Source: Purpureocillium takamizusanense (Eukaryota; Ascomycota; Sordariomycetes; Hypocreales; Ophiocordycipitaceae). Taken from it: DNA of 64,000 nucleotides. The DNA lies in assembly GCF_022605165.1 (NCBI RefSeq), contig NC_063070.1, forward strand, positions 310,001 to 374,000, read 5' to 3'. A model generated the notes under the pieces. That model was not told the DNA's origin, searched no databases, and saw only the letters and a program-made list of their open reading frames with translations. Of this stretch, positions 1 through 10,825 are shown piece after piece; within the stretch, counting starts at the first letter, position 1, and each line of letters opens with the position of its first letter. A program made the translations under genes and the position numbers.

Positions 1-809
1 ATGGTCAGCCTCAGTGCCAGACGCAATAAAGCGAATCATCACCTTCTCGTCGGGTAAGGGAAATGTGTTGTTATAGAGCGAATAGAAGGCGGGACGAGAG
101 CCGTGGACATGCGACATGGACACAAAGACACGCTACTCCTCTTTCTGGTTTACGACTGATGATGACTGCGGGATAGAGCCATGGACTGGGACAAGCGGAG
201 GGGTGCCAGGGAGTGGCAATGAGGGGCATTGTTTGGGAACCGGTTATAGCAGAGGCGATGAAGGTGCCGTTGTTGCACCCAGACGTCTTCATGAGGGAGG
301 CCGGTCTTGGGTGTATTTTCCGCATTGGGGAGTGCTTACCCCGTCCTGGAACATCTGTTGCGAACCTGTACGGTTGCACTAAAGGAATACTGTGACGAAG
401 CGCTCCCGAAGGCCTCGCAGAAGTGACTGCCTGACTCAGTAGCTACATTGGAGCTCCGGGCACGGGCAGAACGACGTGGTAGTGGGACAGTTGTTCCATA
501 TTTGGACCCACCGACTGCGATGCATGCTTCAAAATGTTATGGAGTACTCCGTATATTTATCTGAGTTGTAAGTGAGTACCGAAAGTTTGTGAAGTACCTT
601 GCCGGATACTGCCCCACAAGGTGGGAACCAAGCTTGTCAGTTGTCACTGATGACGACCCCTCCATCCTTCCTCCTTTCTTCCTCCTCCATACATCCCACC
701 ACCACCACCACCGAGGCTAGCTTTACACCTTACCATTTTACCGAGAACCACGAACAGACGAGGCACAACAACCCTCACCTTCTGTCTGAACGCGCAACCC
801 CCCCACGCC
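1..809. other. left-edge intergenic region and SNF8 5' leader
   Basis: No protein family is recognisable in the first 809 bases. The short reading frames here have no recognisable motif and are probably chance. The last 150 bases before the SNF8 start are CT- and CA-rich with long CCA and TCC runs, typical of a fungal core promoter and 5' leader. Confidence 0.6.
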
Positions 810-1727
810 ATGTCGCGCAAGGGCGTGGGCATCGGCGCCTTCGACCGGTCGCGCGTCACGTCGGCGCACTACGCCTCGCACGGCTCATCCCTGCGCGCGA
901 CCAACGCGCAGGCACTCGAGACGCAGCTGTCCGTCTTCCGGTCGCTGCTGCAGCAGTTTGCGCAGACTCACGCCAAGGACATCCGCTCCGACCCGTCGTT
1001 CCGCGCCCAGTTCGCGCGCATGTGCACCGCCATTGGCGTCGATCCCCTCGCCACCAGCAGCAGCAGCGGCGGCGGTTCTGGCAGCGGCTCGTCGTCGATA
1101 TGGGCGCAGCTGCTCGGCAAGACGGTCAACGACTTTTACTTTGAGCTCGCGGTCCGGGTGGTGGAGGTGTGCGGCGCGACGAGGGGCGAGAATGGAGGGC
1201 TCATTGGCCTGCGCGAGGTGCGCGAGCGCCTATCCCCCTCGGCGGCGGCCTCTGGAGGAGGAGGAGGAGGAGGAGGAGGCGGCGGCGGCGGCGGCGGCGG
1301 TGGTGGCACCAGTGGCGACGGCATAATATCCGAAGACGACGTGCGGCGTGCCGTGGAGACGCTCCGGCCCCTCGGCGGCAGCTACGGCATCGTGCGCGTC
1401 GGGCGCAAGGAGTACATCCGCAGCGTGCCGCGCGAGCTGAGCGGCGACCAGGCGGCGGTTCTCGAGGCCGCCCAGGTGCTCGGCTACGTGAGCGTCACCA
1501 TGCTGCGCGACAACCTCGGCTGGGAGGGCGCCCGCTGCCGCACCGTCATCGACGACCTCGTCGCCGAGGGCATGCTCTGGGTCGATAAGCAGACGCGCGG
1601 CGAGTGGGAGTACTGGAGCCCCAGCTTCATGCTCGACGCCCCCGCCCCCGACCCCTATGACGATGACGCCGCCTTGGACGGGCCTGTTGCTGTGGCTGCT
1701 GGTGTGGTGACCGTCGAGGGTGGCTGA
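810..1727 (+). CDS. SNF8: ESCRT-II subunit SNF8/Vps22
   Basis: Single-exon gene of 305 residues. The N-terminus (MSRKGVGIGAFDRS, then QLSVFRSLLQQFAQTH) is the family hallmark of Vps22/EAP30, followed by the helical hairpin and tandem winged-helix domains (for example FDVQYGI-like segment here read as LGGSYGIVRVG, and the GWEGARC and WVDKQTRGEWEYWSP stretch near the end). In the family this subunit forms the ESCRT-II complex with Vps25 and Vps36 and works on endosomes in sorting ubiquitinated membrane proteins into multivesicular bodies. The protein is longer than the roughly 230-260 residues usual for the family because of Ser/Gly-rich insertions, one at residues about 77-90 and a long Gly tract at about 147-166. 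Both lie between structured parts and are probably flexible linkers. The start codon is the first ATG of the frame that gives the conserved N-terminus. Confidence 0.93.
   Translation: MSRKGVGIGAFDRSRVTSAHYASHGSSLRATNAQALETQLSVFRSLLQQFAQTHAKDIRSDPSFRAQFARMCTAIGVDPLATSSSSGGGSGSGSSSIWAQLLGKTVNDFYFELAVRVVEVCGATRGENGGLIGLREVRERLSPSAAASGGGGGGGGGGGGGGGGGGTSGDGIISEDDVRRAVETLRPLGGSYGIVRVGRKEYIRSVPRELSGDQAAVLEAAQVLGYVSVTMLRDNLGWEGARCRTVIDDLVAEGMLWVDKQTRGEWEYWSPSFMLDAPAPDPYDDDAALDGPVAVAAGVVTVEGG
1249..1310 (+). repeat. GGA/GGC microsatellite coding for polyglycine
   Basis: A run of GGA then GGC triplets inside SNF8 codes for about 18 consecutive glycines. Triplet repeats in coding sequence keep the frame when they change length. 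Confidence 0.9.
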
Positions 1728-2331
1728 GGCATTCGTTGCTTTGGTGACATCGGCCAAAGAAACTAGACATTACGACTCGACGATCAGAACACTAGACGGG
1801 TGGCACAAAATTGATACCCAATAGTCCTGATGACATGACCCAGGGGAAGCCGACCACGCCTGATGGACGCAGAGTATCAAGGCTCAAGACTTAAGGCGAC
1901 GCAGCGGCAACGCATAGTCAAATACTCACCGCTGCATGGCACTGCACACCGGACTCAGCGCGTTCTAGACAGAATCTAGATTAGGAGACAATATCTAAGC
2001 CGAGGAACATCGCGCAACTAGATATAAAACAGCAGATCCGAGCCAAAAGGGGTTTGTACATGGCGTTTTCTCCCATCTCCGCGCAGGCATCGTTAGCGCA
2101 ACATCCACCCTCTTGTCTCATGTCTCTCCTCCCTCTACATGGACCTCGCCTGTCATCAGCTCACAACCTTGTCTCGTCATTACGTTCTAGAACAGATGTA
2201 GAGATCATCGAGGCAGGTCTCTGCAAACGTTTCATGGGCCGACCTAGATGTACCAACGTGTCGCGCGCACACGAAACAGCCTTGGCCAAGCAGAGTGTCT
2301 CTGCCGTATGCGCGCAACTCGCTGATCGCAC
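1728..2331. other. intergenic region between SNF8 and PMP22-like gene
   Basis: Convergent 3' ends of SNF8 (plus) and the PMP22-like gene (minus) flank this region. A TATAAAA-like element at about 2023 precedes a frame starting at ATG 2060 (91 codons, ending in the PMP22-like gene's stop region), but its product has no recognisable family and I do not call it a gene. Confidence 0.5.
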
Positions 2332-3318
2332 CTAGTATGGGGGGTTGGAACCCATAGGTGGTGGGGGGTAGTCCTCGGGTCGGCCACCCATGTTGCTGGG
2401 GCGGCCGTCGCCGAAGTGCTTGCGACGCAGAGCTGCGAGACGCTTCTTCTTGGTGGTAGTGTTAATGTAGGTGCCAATGATGAAACCGACAATGTTGAAG
2501 AAAGGCACCCAGAGCTGGTCAGGGAGGAACTTCTGGGCAAATGCAAGGCAGATGGGCGAGGTGAGCCATGAAACCTTCATGACTCTCCAGAACCCCACCT
2601 TGACGGTGGCGCGGACCTGGTGGTAGGTGCGCGCGCCGGCAATGAGAGCCATGGCAACAAGGTAGATGCTGTTCTGGATGGGCGCAATCTGGACAAGGGG
2701 GTAAGAGGCGCATGGTTAGCCGCACGCAGCTTCGGGCGCGAGTGTGCTATACATACAATCAAATTACTGGCAAGAATCTGCAGGATCTTGGCCTTGAGGC
2801 TGGTGCGGCCCTTGAACACCTTCTGCAGGGCCCAAATGAGGACGTGTCCAATTGGGGCGCTGACGAGGGCGCCATAAGCGGCCATCTTGGGAACACGCGA
2901 GGTGAAGTAGTGACCGTGCTTGTTGCGGTCCTTGGCGAGCCAAGAAGCGAGAAGCTCCTGGGCACCGGCGAGGGAGCCAGCCGTGAGCATCTTTGTGCGC
3001 AGAGGATTCGACTCGAGCTGCTTGATGTAGGCCTGTCGGTGACAAACGTCAGCTGGGTCTCGCGACGCGTGCGCGCCAGGAAGCACGGGAGAGCGGCCCG
3101 TGGCGGCGAGAGGAGGCAGAAGGGGGCTAGATTCAACATACCGCCAGGTAGCCCTTGGTGCCGGCATTCTGGATGCCGCCGGTGAGGGCGGTGCCGACCT
3201 TCTCGGCGACGGGGTGCTTGCCACTGGTGCCGGGAATGCGGCCATTTTCGGGGACGGCGCTCGACATGGCGTTCTGTGCCGTCTGTTTGAACGTGTCCCG
3301 CTCGAACTTGACCGACAT
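2332..3318 (-). CDS. Mpv17/PMP22 family integral membrane protein
   Basis: Three exons: 3318-3142, 3032-2757 and 2688-2332, with introns starting GTATGT and ending CAG, giving 269 residues. The junctions are all phase 0 and give a continuous GYLA/AYIKQLESNP and ASNLI/IAPIQNSIY sequence. The family signature is clear: NPLRTKMLTAG near the start of the domain, the GPIGH-like turn (here SAPIGHVL), the PxQN-type IAPIQNSIYL segment, and the C-terminal WxVWPxxQ-equivalent region LPDQLWVPFFNIVGFIIGTY. Four membrane segments are expected. Relatives sit in the peroxisomal, mitochondrial inner or vacuolar membrane, and the closest fungal type is known from databases as integral membrane protein 25D9-6. 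The substrate is unknown. The hydrophilic N-terminal 55 residues and the basic tail KKKRLAALRRK lie outside the domain. Confidence 0.88.
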
Positions 3319-5198
3319 GATGGCGACGGTGGCGAACCGGGTGCGGTCGTTGCTTCGTCTGGGTGCTGGGCTTGTTGAGGCGCCGCGGGCTCCGGGCGGG
3401 TGTCGTCAACGGTCGGCGGGCGGAGGAAAGCGAACGATGAGGGGGTCGAGGAATGCAAGGTCCTAGACAGCCGGGCCGGCGAACGGGGCGGGGTGTCAGC
3501 GGAATGGAACAATGGAGCGGGGACGAAAAGTAACGGCGCGAGCTGTCAATCGGGTTGCAGACGATGGTCGGGCGTTTGAGGCTGTCGAGAGCGAAAGGAA
3601 GGCTGGCAATCGAGCAGCGAAGAGCGCGGTGGCGGGCGTGCAGTGCAGCCAATGGATTTGTTTACACCTCGGGACGGGGGAGGGACCCTGGCATGGCTGG
3701 CCAGACACGCACCGCCGCCGCCGCCGCCGCCGCCGCGCGCCGCAACAAAGCAGCCTGAGCGTGGTGGAACCGTCCAAGGCCGACGGCGCCAGCAGCTCTT
3801 CAATGGCCCTTCCGTTGACTTGTTTCAATGAGCAGTGGCTGAGACGCCGTACTCGATTGTCACCGGGGCATATTGCTGATGCTTTGATGCCAGGCCGCAC
3901 GTCGGACAACGGCGCGAACAACAACAGCGGCGGCCAGCGTGCGGCGGCGGCCCAACCCGCACGCGCCGGGCGCCAATGCGCAACAAGGGGGGCAGAGAAC
4001 GAGGGAGGTAGCTGCTGCTCACCTTTTGGGGCGGAATAGGGTGCACGTTTGAATCGTGACCGAGTGGTAGAGCAAGGAGGAAGAGGAGGGAGGGAAGAGT
4101 AAGATGCAGAGAGATGAGGTGATGCGGATGGACGGCCAAGTGGGAAGCGGCGACTGACGACGGGATGGGGAAGGAGAAGGCAACCAGGCCAGGCAGGTTA
4201 GGCCGGCCCGGCTGTATGTGTGTGTTAGTGGTACCTACGGATAGCTCATAAGGTACTAAGGTAGTAGTTAGCTGTCCACCTGAAGATAACAGCCCGTATC
4301 CTGCGCCACGCCGCGGTTCACATTCGGCACGCCTTGCCAGCAGCCAGCCAGCGGCAATTGGGGCAACGGGTACCTCCTAGTGCTACCCGAATATTAGTTA
4401 TATGCAATGCAAAAGTAGCAGCCGGCCGACTGCGACGAAATGGACAGCCGCTCTGCCCACCGCGACAACAAGAACTGGTTTACATAGGTAAGTTAGGTAC
4501 CTTATGAAGTGCCTTGCCTCAGTAGCAGACAACACCCCGCTCTCGCCCCCAGCGGCAGCGGCGTCGTCACCAGCGCGCGAACCAAAACATGGACGACGCA
4601 TGGCTCCAAATCATCCACGACCCGCCCCCGTCGGGGACCTGCGCCTCCATCCACAGCTGGCGCGCCGGTCCCTGCCTACCTGCCTGGCTGCTCGGTAAAA
4701 TAAAATAACTACAACGGGTGGGGAGCTAAGTTACCTAGTATCGTTGCGGGGGGCGCGCCTGGCCCCTCCCAGGGCGCCGCTTCCGGGCTCCTGATTGGCC
4801 GCGTTCCTGTTTGCGCTCGACGCCCGTCTTTCTCCAGAGCAACGGAGCCCTCCAATGTCCGCCGGGGGCGGCCGACGGCCGTTCCATGCGCTCACCCTCC
4901 TCGAGTTTCGTTGTCGGCCTCTCTCTCTCTCGCTACAGCTAGGCCTTGCGGGGTACGTAGCTTGATGGTCGACGCCGAGCGACGCCATCCTCAATCGAGC
5001 CGGCCCCTCCCTCACACGCTTCTCCCCGACCTCATCTTCTCGTCCACAGCACCGTCACAAATGCCGAGGCTACCAGACATCACCACAGTCCGCCTCCACG
5101 ATGCACTGCAATCTAATTAATGCATATATAAAAGGCTAGCTTATAGGTGCTTGACGCAAGCTTCGGGCTGATAACAGATAACGGAAACACGCCACCGC
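3319..5198. other. intergenic region upstream of PMP22-like gene and downstream of TYR1
   Basis: About 1.9 kb with no recognisable gene. It contains a CCG triplet run at 3712-3737, several copies of a GGTACCTTA-like motif (about 4229, 4252, 4493), CT-rich tracts at 4917-4930 and a strong TATATAAAAG sequence at 5125-5134 pointing towards the 3' end of TYR1. Confidence 0.55.
3712..3737. repeat. (CCG)n microsatellite
   Basis: Near-perfect run of CCG triplets in the upstream region of the PMP22-like gene. It is non-coding in any gene I can support. Confidence 0.85.
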
Positions 5199-7058
5199 CT
5201 ATTCGCCCTCTTCCTTCGCCCCCTCGAGCACCCTCTTCATCATCTTGTCGCCCACCACCTTCGCCTCGGCGAAGCGCGGCTCGAAGAACCCCTGCGTGCT
5301 CACGAAGCGCTTCTCCCACGTCTCAAAGTGGCCCAGCGTCACGCACTCGGCCCATCCCCGCGCTGCAAACGTGAATTCGAGGTCGTCGCTGCGGTACGTC
5401 TTGTCCTCGACGGCCGTCCGCAGCGCCTCGTCCAGCAGCGGCGCGTTGCGGAACAGGTGCTCCGTCACGCCCAGCCGCAGCCGAAACAGCGGCGTGCTGC
5501 ACAGCATGTGCTCGTACGGCACGATGCCCAGCTCTGACCAGCAGTCCACCATGGCTACCAGCGACAGGTGGTTGTTGGGCCGTGGCGGCGCGTCCGTCGG
5601 CTGCCCCAGCGAAAACGACGATAGGATCGACGGCTCGATGAGCGGCCGCGACTCCCACGTCGCTGACGACCCGAACACCCGGTCCCGCGCCCGATACACG
5701 CGCTCTCGCAGGCCCTCGAGGTTTCCCTCCAGCATTAGCTTGTACAGCGCCGTCACGCTCGTCGCGTACTGAGCCACCTGCTTGCGTGCCTCCGGGTTGA
5801 GGATCGCCAGCCCCGCGTACACGTGCCACTTTTGGCTGTAGATGCGCAGCATGATGTTGACCTTGACGTTCTCGATGCCCCCCACGTACCGGCTCAGCTC
5901 CCACGGGAACTGCCGGTTCGCGTGCCACGCCTTGCCCATGGACAGGAACGCTGCGTGCGTCACCGCCTGCGTGTCCGCCGTGATGCGGTCGTGCTCCAGC
6001 GCTGTCAGGTACACGAACTTGGACCGCAGGCAGCTTAGCACCGCCTCCACCTTGTGCAGCGCCGCATCTGGCGCACGGTGCTGGATCAGCACCAGCGGTT
6101 GGTTGTGCGGATCAACTCCAGGGCCGTGCAGGGAGTGGCACGATACGATGGACACGTCTTGGGGCAGATACGCTTCAAAGGCCGCGATCTCGGGTGACTT
6201 GCACGACGTCTGCCCGCCGACAATGGCGCCCATCTTGGTAGCTAAAAGCACGCCCTGTTGTCAGCCCCTCTCACTGCCTGCCAGCCTCTCGCAGCCCTGA
6301 TCGCCGCGCCCGCAACAGGAACGGGTCTGCTCACATGGGCCATACTGTGCAATGACACGGTCGATAACGGCCGCCTCGACGCTGTAGATGATGTAGTCGC
6401 TAGCGCGTGATACGAAATGCCCGTTGCGGCAAATCTCAATGTTCTCCTGCCGGAAATGGCTTCAGCATCCGAGCAGATGTCCTTGGCAGCAACAATACGA
6501 CGGCGGGCAACTGTAGGCAAGAAGGACGCAAGGTCGTACTTTTCCAGCATATTTCTCTTTCAGACTATCGTAACTATCTTCCCTGTCGCAGGCCAGGATC
6601 CTATCACGGGGCATTACGCGTCATTGGCTGTCCTGTCTTGTGTTCTCGTCAGCGTCAAGTTCAATCCACGCTGAGAGAGCAGAATGTAGAGGATGATGGG
6701 TGAAGGTTCAGACATGTGTTTGTTAAGGTAGCTAGCGTGTTCATCAACGAGAGCCACGGGGCGGCATCTGGAAGCCGGAACGGACCCCAGACTGCCCCGG
6801 ACAATACTCGAGCCAAATGCGCTCTAGTCATCATGATAGATGTGGGCAGGGGGAAGGTTTGCAGAAGCAACTTACCAATTGAATAGTGGCTGGAAGCGGT
6901 GATGGAAATCACAGCATCGTAACTCACCTCCAGCCAGCGGCGGATAGCCTCTCGGCATACATCCTACCCATGTCGCCCATACCGATCAGACCAACCACGA
7001 AACCCTCCATCCCCGCGGGGATAGCAGGGGGCGGTGTAGAAGAAGCGGAAGCTGTCAT
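5199..7058 (-). CDS. TYR1: prephenate dehydrogenase (NADP+), tyrosine biosynthesis
   Basis: Four exons: 7058-6928, 6600-6540, 6446-6335 and 6241-5199, giving 448 residues. The splice phases join to VVGLIGMGDMGRMYAERL, then GWRILACDRED, then ENIEICRNGHFVSRASDY, then GPSTKMGAIVGGQTS, which is the canonical order of fungal Tyr1. The GLIGMGDMG motif (residues about 23-31) is the dinucleotide-binding glycine loop, and the helical C-terminal dimerisation domain follows. The enzyme oxidatively decarboxylates prephenate to 4-hydroxyphenylpyruvate in tyrosine synthesis in the cytosol. Length matches yeast Tyr1 (about 450). A start 16 codons downstream (ATG at 7010) is possible, since the extra MTASASSTPPP segment is not conserved. 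The gene is divergent from the RCC1-like gene, with 453 bases between them. Confidence 0.93.
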
Positions 7059-7511
7059 TGCGTCTGCTGCTTATTTGGAGCGGAAGCAGAGAACAACGTT
7101 CACATCCTGGACATCAGGCCAGTCCTTCGGGTCTCCGATCGGATCCAACCGCGATGGTGCAGGCGAATCTGGGCTCTGTGGACGACTCTAGTAAGTTTTT
7201 GTCCTGGGAAGAACAGTGGAAAGAAAAAAAAAGTTGAGGGCGGGCAGAGTGAGGTGGTATTTTAATTGAGCGCTTACATAATGTTGTCTCAGTGTGGGCC
7301 GGCGAGCTGCACGCCCTGAAACTGCGGCCTGCTGCCAGCCGCAGCAGACGCTCAGGCAGTGGGGTCTAAATCAAGGTGGGCCTGTACAACATGGAACGGT
7401 GAGAGTTCTGCTGACCATCGACGGTGCACTCGGTCTTTGTCAGACCAGCAGGCCTGCTTCGTTACTCCAAAAGACTCGGTAGGCACTTGCATCCCAGGCG
7501 GACCGTCAAGA
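7059..7511. promoter_or_regulatory. bidirectional intergenic region TYR1 / ATS1-like
   Basis: This 453-base stretch separates two divergent starts and must hold both promoters. An A-run at 7225-7233 lies in it. No specific operator was identified. Confidence 0.5.
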
Positions 7512-8600
7512 ATGGACGCCGTTTTTGCTATAGGCTCCAATGGCTCGGGCCAGCTGGGAATCGGCCATCAAGAAGACGTCTCTGTGCCCAAGCAAGTCAT
7601 CTTCCACCCAGATCCGCCGAGTTCTCCCGTTTGCAAGGTAGCCGCCGGCGGGAATCACACCCTTCTTCTCACAGAGTCGGGCCAGCTGTTCTGGAGCGGC
7701 GACTCGACGAGCGGGGCGTGCGGTCTGGTTGCCGGGCCAGGTTCAAATGTTTTCCGAGAGGTTGAGCTTGCGAGGGAGGGCGGGCAAAGTGTTGGCCATG
7801 TCGACTTGATAGCTGCCACGTGGGAGGCGTCCTTCATTGTCGCCAGAGATGAGCGCTACAAGAGCACGAGAATGTTCAGTTTCGGCGCAGGGACGAAGGG
7901 AGAGCTGGGATCGGGGGAGCTCATTGTTCGAACGCCAACCGCCACACTAATCGCAGACTTCCCGCCACCGGAAACGGAGATTATCGACTTGGCTGCAGGC
8001 ATGGGACACGTTGTTGCGGTGCTCAGCAGCGGAGAGGCCTATGGGTGGGGCAACTGTCGCAAAGCTCAGATTGGAGATCCTGGCGCCGTCGTCTATTCAC
8101 CTCGAAAGATCGATGGTATAGGATTCAAAGCCTCTCGAGTGGTTTGCGCCAAAGAATCAACATGCCTCTTTGGCGATTCACACAGCGGGGACATACACGT
8201 TCTGGGGTCCGACAAGTGGGAACTGTCTTCCAAAGCTCCCGCGACAGTGCCGCCATGGATCGACGTCGGGGCTAGCTGGGGCGACTTTTACATCCTGCAA
8301 GAAGATGGCTCCCTGCTTGGCTGGGGTCGAGACGACCATGGCCAATTACCACCCCCTGGTCTCCCGCCCCTCAGAAAGATCGCTGTCGGTAGTGAACATG
8401 TTGTCGCGCTCTCTAAAGCCGGTGATGTTTTGGCCTGGGGCTGGGGCGAGCACGGAAACTGCGGCCCCCAGGTTGAGAACAACGACGTCAAGGGCCGCTG
8501 GAACGTCATCGCCTCATCCAAATTCATCCCTCCTGGTTCTCAGATCGACCGCGTCGGGGCCGGCTGTGCCACAAGCTGGGTCTGCATCGCGAGCGACTGA
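7512..8600 (+). CDS. RCC1-repeat protein, ATS1/KTI13-like
   Basis: Single exon, 362 residues, starting at the ATG that gives the MDAVFAIGSNGSGQLGIG propeller strand. RCC1-type repeats recur: GSNGSGQLGIG, FSFGAGTKGELGSG, AYGWGNCRKAQIG, GWGRDDHGQLPP and AWGWGEHGNCGP. They predict a seven-bladed propeller. The size and the short N-terminus fit fungal Ats1/Kti13, which in yeast partners with Kti11/Dph3 in diphthamide and Elongator-dependent tRNA modification. The assignment to ATS1 rather than another RCC1 protein is an inference from size and repeat style. The frame is open upstream to 7359, but that extension has no homology-like pattern. Its 3' end is 43 bases from the convergent RAD9 stop. 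Confidence 0.85.
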   Translation: MDAVFAIGSNGSGQLGIGHQEDVSVPKQVIFHPDPPSSPVCKVAAGGNHTLLLTESGQLFWSGDSTSGACGLVAGPGSNVFREVELAREGGQSVGHVDLIAATWEASFIVARDERYKSTRMFSFGAGTKGELGSGELIVRTPTATLIADFPPPETEIIDLAAGMGHVVAVLSSGEAYGWGNCRKAQIGDPGAVVYSPRKIDGIGFKASRVVCAKESTCLFGDSHSGDIHVLGSDKWELSSKAPATVPPWIDVGASWGDFYILQEDGSLLGWGRDDHGQLPPPGLPPLRKIAVGSEHVVALSKAGDVLAWGWGEHGNCGPQVENNDVKGRWNVIASSKFIPPGSQIDRVGAGCATSWVCIASD

Positions 8601-8643
8601 AGATCAAATTGGGAAGCAAAGCACGGTGCAATAGCGGGGATTT

Positions 8644-10310
8644 TCAGTCAGGAAATAGCGCCAGGCTCTTGACGTCTGACAGTTTCTGTGTCGGCTCCAG
8701 AAATGTCGACTGACCTTCCGGTGCCTCTGTGTGCTCCTCGATTGTGGCTGGCCTCTCTTCTACGCGGCTCATATGCATGGCAGAGGGGTTCTGTCATGTC
8801 AGCAGGACGATAGTCCAGGAGGAAACTGGAGGACAACTTACAGGGTCAGCACTATCATCCCACCCCAATCTTGCGTCTTCTTCGCCGTCGTCATCTTCGT
8901 CTCTAACGGGCTCCCATCCGTCGTCATCCACAAACAAGCTTTCGGAGCGCAACGTTGGCGGAGGCGGCTTCTGTGACGGCCGCAAATCAAATGCTCCTAT
9001 CCGCGATGCGCTGGCTCTAGCAGCACTGAGGTGCGGAGTCGGGTTGGGGATCTGAGGTCGGAGCGGTGCTGAAGGCGCCGGGTGTGCCGCCGGCTGCTGT
9101 TGTGGCTGTTGCGGTACCTCGGACGGAGCAACACTTGTCCTGCGGGATGCAGCTTCCAGGCGAGGTCCGGCGGGGTGAGTGGCAGCCTTGCGGCCCTTCT
9201 TCGTCTTTTGGGCGGGGTTGCTCCCGCGCTCGCCGACCGTCATGATGAGGAATTCGCATGAGATAGCATCACTTGAGTAGAACAATTGGATGGGCCGTGA
9301 TGGCAGCGAATAGCGGGCGGAGAGGGCGTTGCCAGTGATGCCGGCGTGCTGGATGATGGCGCGGAAGTCCTTGACTGAAATGACGATGTGAAGCTTGTCT
9401 TCCACCTCAATGTCATCGAACTCGTCCACCTCCACGGCTATAGATGTCTGCAGGGGCTTTTTCAATACAGCTATCACCAGTTCGTCAGTCCATTGTAGGG
9501 GGCCTTCAATCCGCAATCGCACTTGCAGCACAAACGTACCATCTTCGCTGACTGTCTTTTCGCTGAAGCAGGTAAAGTTGACGTGATCGCCGTCTGTGTT
9601 TATGTCGAGATACTCGATTCCCGGGCCAAAGTGGTCCATCAACTGGCGGAGAGTGCGTGAGGCGATGGTCCAGTGCTGCGGAGAGTCCTGCCTATTGAAC
9701 TTGGCATGCACGGGAACGGCGACCTCGAACGGCAGCCGATGGGTAGAGGTCAAGCCGTTCCTGAAGACAATGCGCGCAATGAAGCGGCTCTTGACGCCTT
9801 CGCCGTCCTCGATGGCGACATCGCACCGCTCAATGAGCGTCTGCTTCTCGGCGTCCCTCTGCGTGTCGGTGGCGGAGCGGCTCCTGAAGAGCGAGATGAG
9901 GGCCTAAAGCTTGCTCAGCGATGCTGGGGAGAAAGAAAGCCTTGAGAGCTACGCGGCCTGCCCCCGCGCGGTCCCACTTACGCGTATGTAGAGACTGCAG
10001 TAGAACCTCTCGCGACACTGCCCGCTGGCCTCGTAGTGGTAGCGAGAGAAAAACCTATTGGTCGCGAACTTGAAGCTCGCGTAGGCCGATTTGGAGCTGT
10101 TGAGCGTGGTGAGGACAAACTGTGCGCAGAAGAAAGAAGGAAAGGTCAGCAGCAGGATATGTAATGGAATGTGCGGCCGGCAGCCTTTAGGCGTACAGAG
10201 TCTTTGCGTGCCTCAAGGGACACGTCGTCACTGAACTTGCTGAGGCAGACGAGAGCGTCGCGGAAAGCGGTGATGCCATCCTCGCTCAGCGTGAAGGCGA
10301 GGACCGCCAT
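8644..10310 (-). CDS. RAD9: 9-1-1 checkpoint clamp subunit RAD9
   Basis: Four exons: 10310-10197, 10119-9982, 9903-8842 and 8790-8644, giving 486 residues. All introns are GT-AG and the phases are clean. The N-terminus MAVLAFTLSEDGITAFRDAL followed by SKFSDDVSLEA, and the segment FKFATNRFFSRYHYEA, are typical of fungal Rad9, a PCNA-like fold of about 280 residues. The clamp with Rad1 and Hus1 is loaded at damaged DNA and its tail recruits the ATR activator. Here the tail (from about residue 300) is Pro/Gln-rich with many Ser/Thr and acidic patches, as expected of the phosphorylated, disordered Rad9 tail. The last exon is short (48 codons) and ends KSLALFPD. Its acceptor choice is the least certain junction. 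Confidence 0.9.
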
Positions 10311-10693
10311 TGCGTCGGACGGTTGTACGACAAGTGCCTGGCTGAGTACAGAGGATGACGGGGCATGGATACTTTTGGCACGCGTTCTGAGAATGTCATG
10401 GCCTGCACGTGAGCGTTCACACGGCGAAGCTGGTGATGAGCAATGGGAGATGCACGCACGGTGACCCAGGCGCGCCTGCATTTCGGGCGCGACGCACGCC
10501 AGCCAGGCTACTGACACAGTGCGGGGAGGGCCGCCTGCCCACTGTCGCGACCCGAGCTTTCAAAATCAGCAATGCAAATTAATGCCTTTGAAACGGGCCA
10601 ATACGATTCGTAACGCTATAAATCGAGTCTTCCCATCTGCGCCGTCTGCTCCTTTCCAAACAATATCTCGCAAATGCGCAACACGCCGCCGGC
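10311..10693. other. RAD9 upstream region
   Basis: This 383-base region contains the RAD9 promoter and the 3' end of the small ORF upstream of it. No other gene was seen. Confidence 0.5.
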
Positions 10694-10825
10694 TCAGTGC
10701 CTCTTGAAGCAGGAAAACTTGCCCAGCGAGAACCTCCACGGCCCGCGGCGGACTCCATGCCGGTCGACGTGTACGCTGGTGCCAAAGTGCCGGCCGCCGA
10801 CGCCCTTTGCCCAGAAGAGACCCAT
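10694..10825 (-). CDS. small protein candidate, 43 residues
   Basis: Uninterrupted ORF of 43 codons plus stop, starting MGLFWAKGVGGRHFG and ending KFSCFKRH. I do not recognise a family. It looks real rather than random for three reasons. The start has a good context (AAAAATGG). The 70 bases before it on the minus strand form a typical fungal leader, with ATATATAAG at 10851-10862 and a CA-rich CAACAACAAAAACAACACCC stretch at about 10888-10907. The product is compact, strongly basic and rich in Gly, Arg, His and aromatics without low-complexity runs. It could be a mitochondrial or ribosome-associated small protein, but nothing in the sequence proves this. Confidence 0.45.
   Translation of the reverse strand: MGLFWAKGVGGRHFGTSVHVDRHGVRRGPWRFSLGKFSCFKRH

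Noticed and set aside
1136..1757. long minus-strand frames opposite SNF8 (polyproline/polyalanine)
   Set aside because: They are mirror images of the GGC/GGA repeat and of GC-rich third codon positions and have no domain.
2060..2335. 91-codon plus-strand frame preceded by a TATA-like element
   Set aside because: No family, no splice support, and it runs into the 3' end of the PMP22-like gene.
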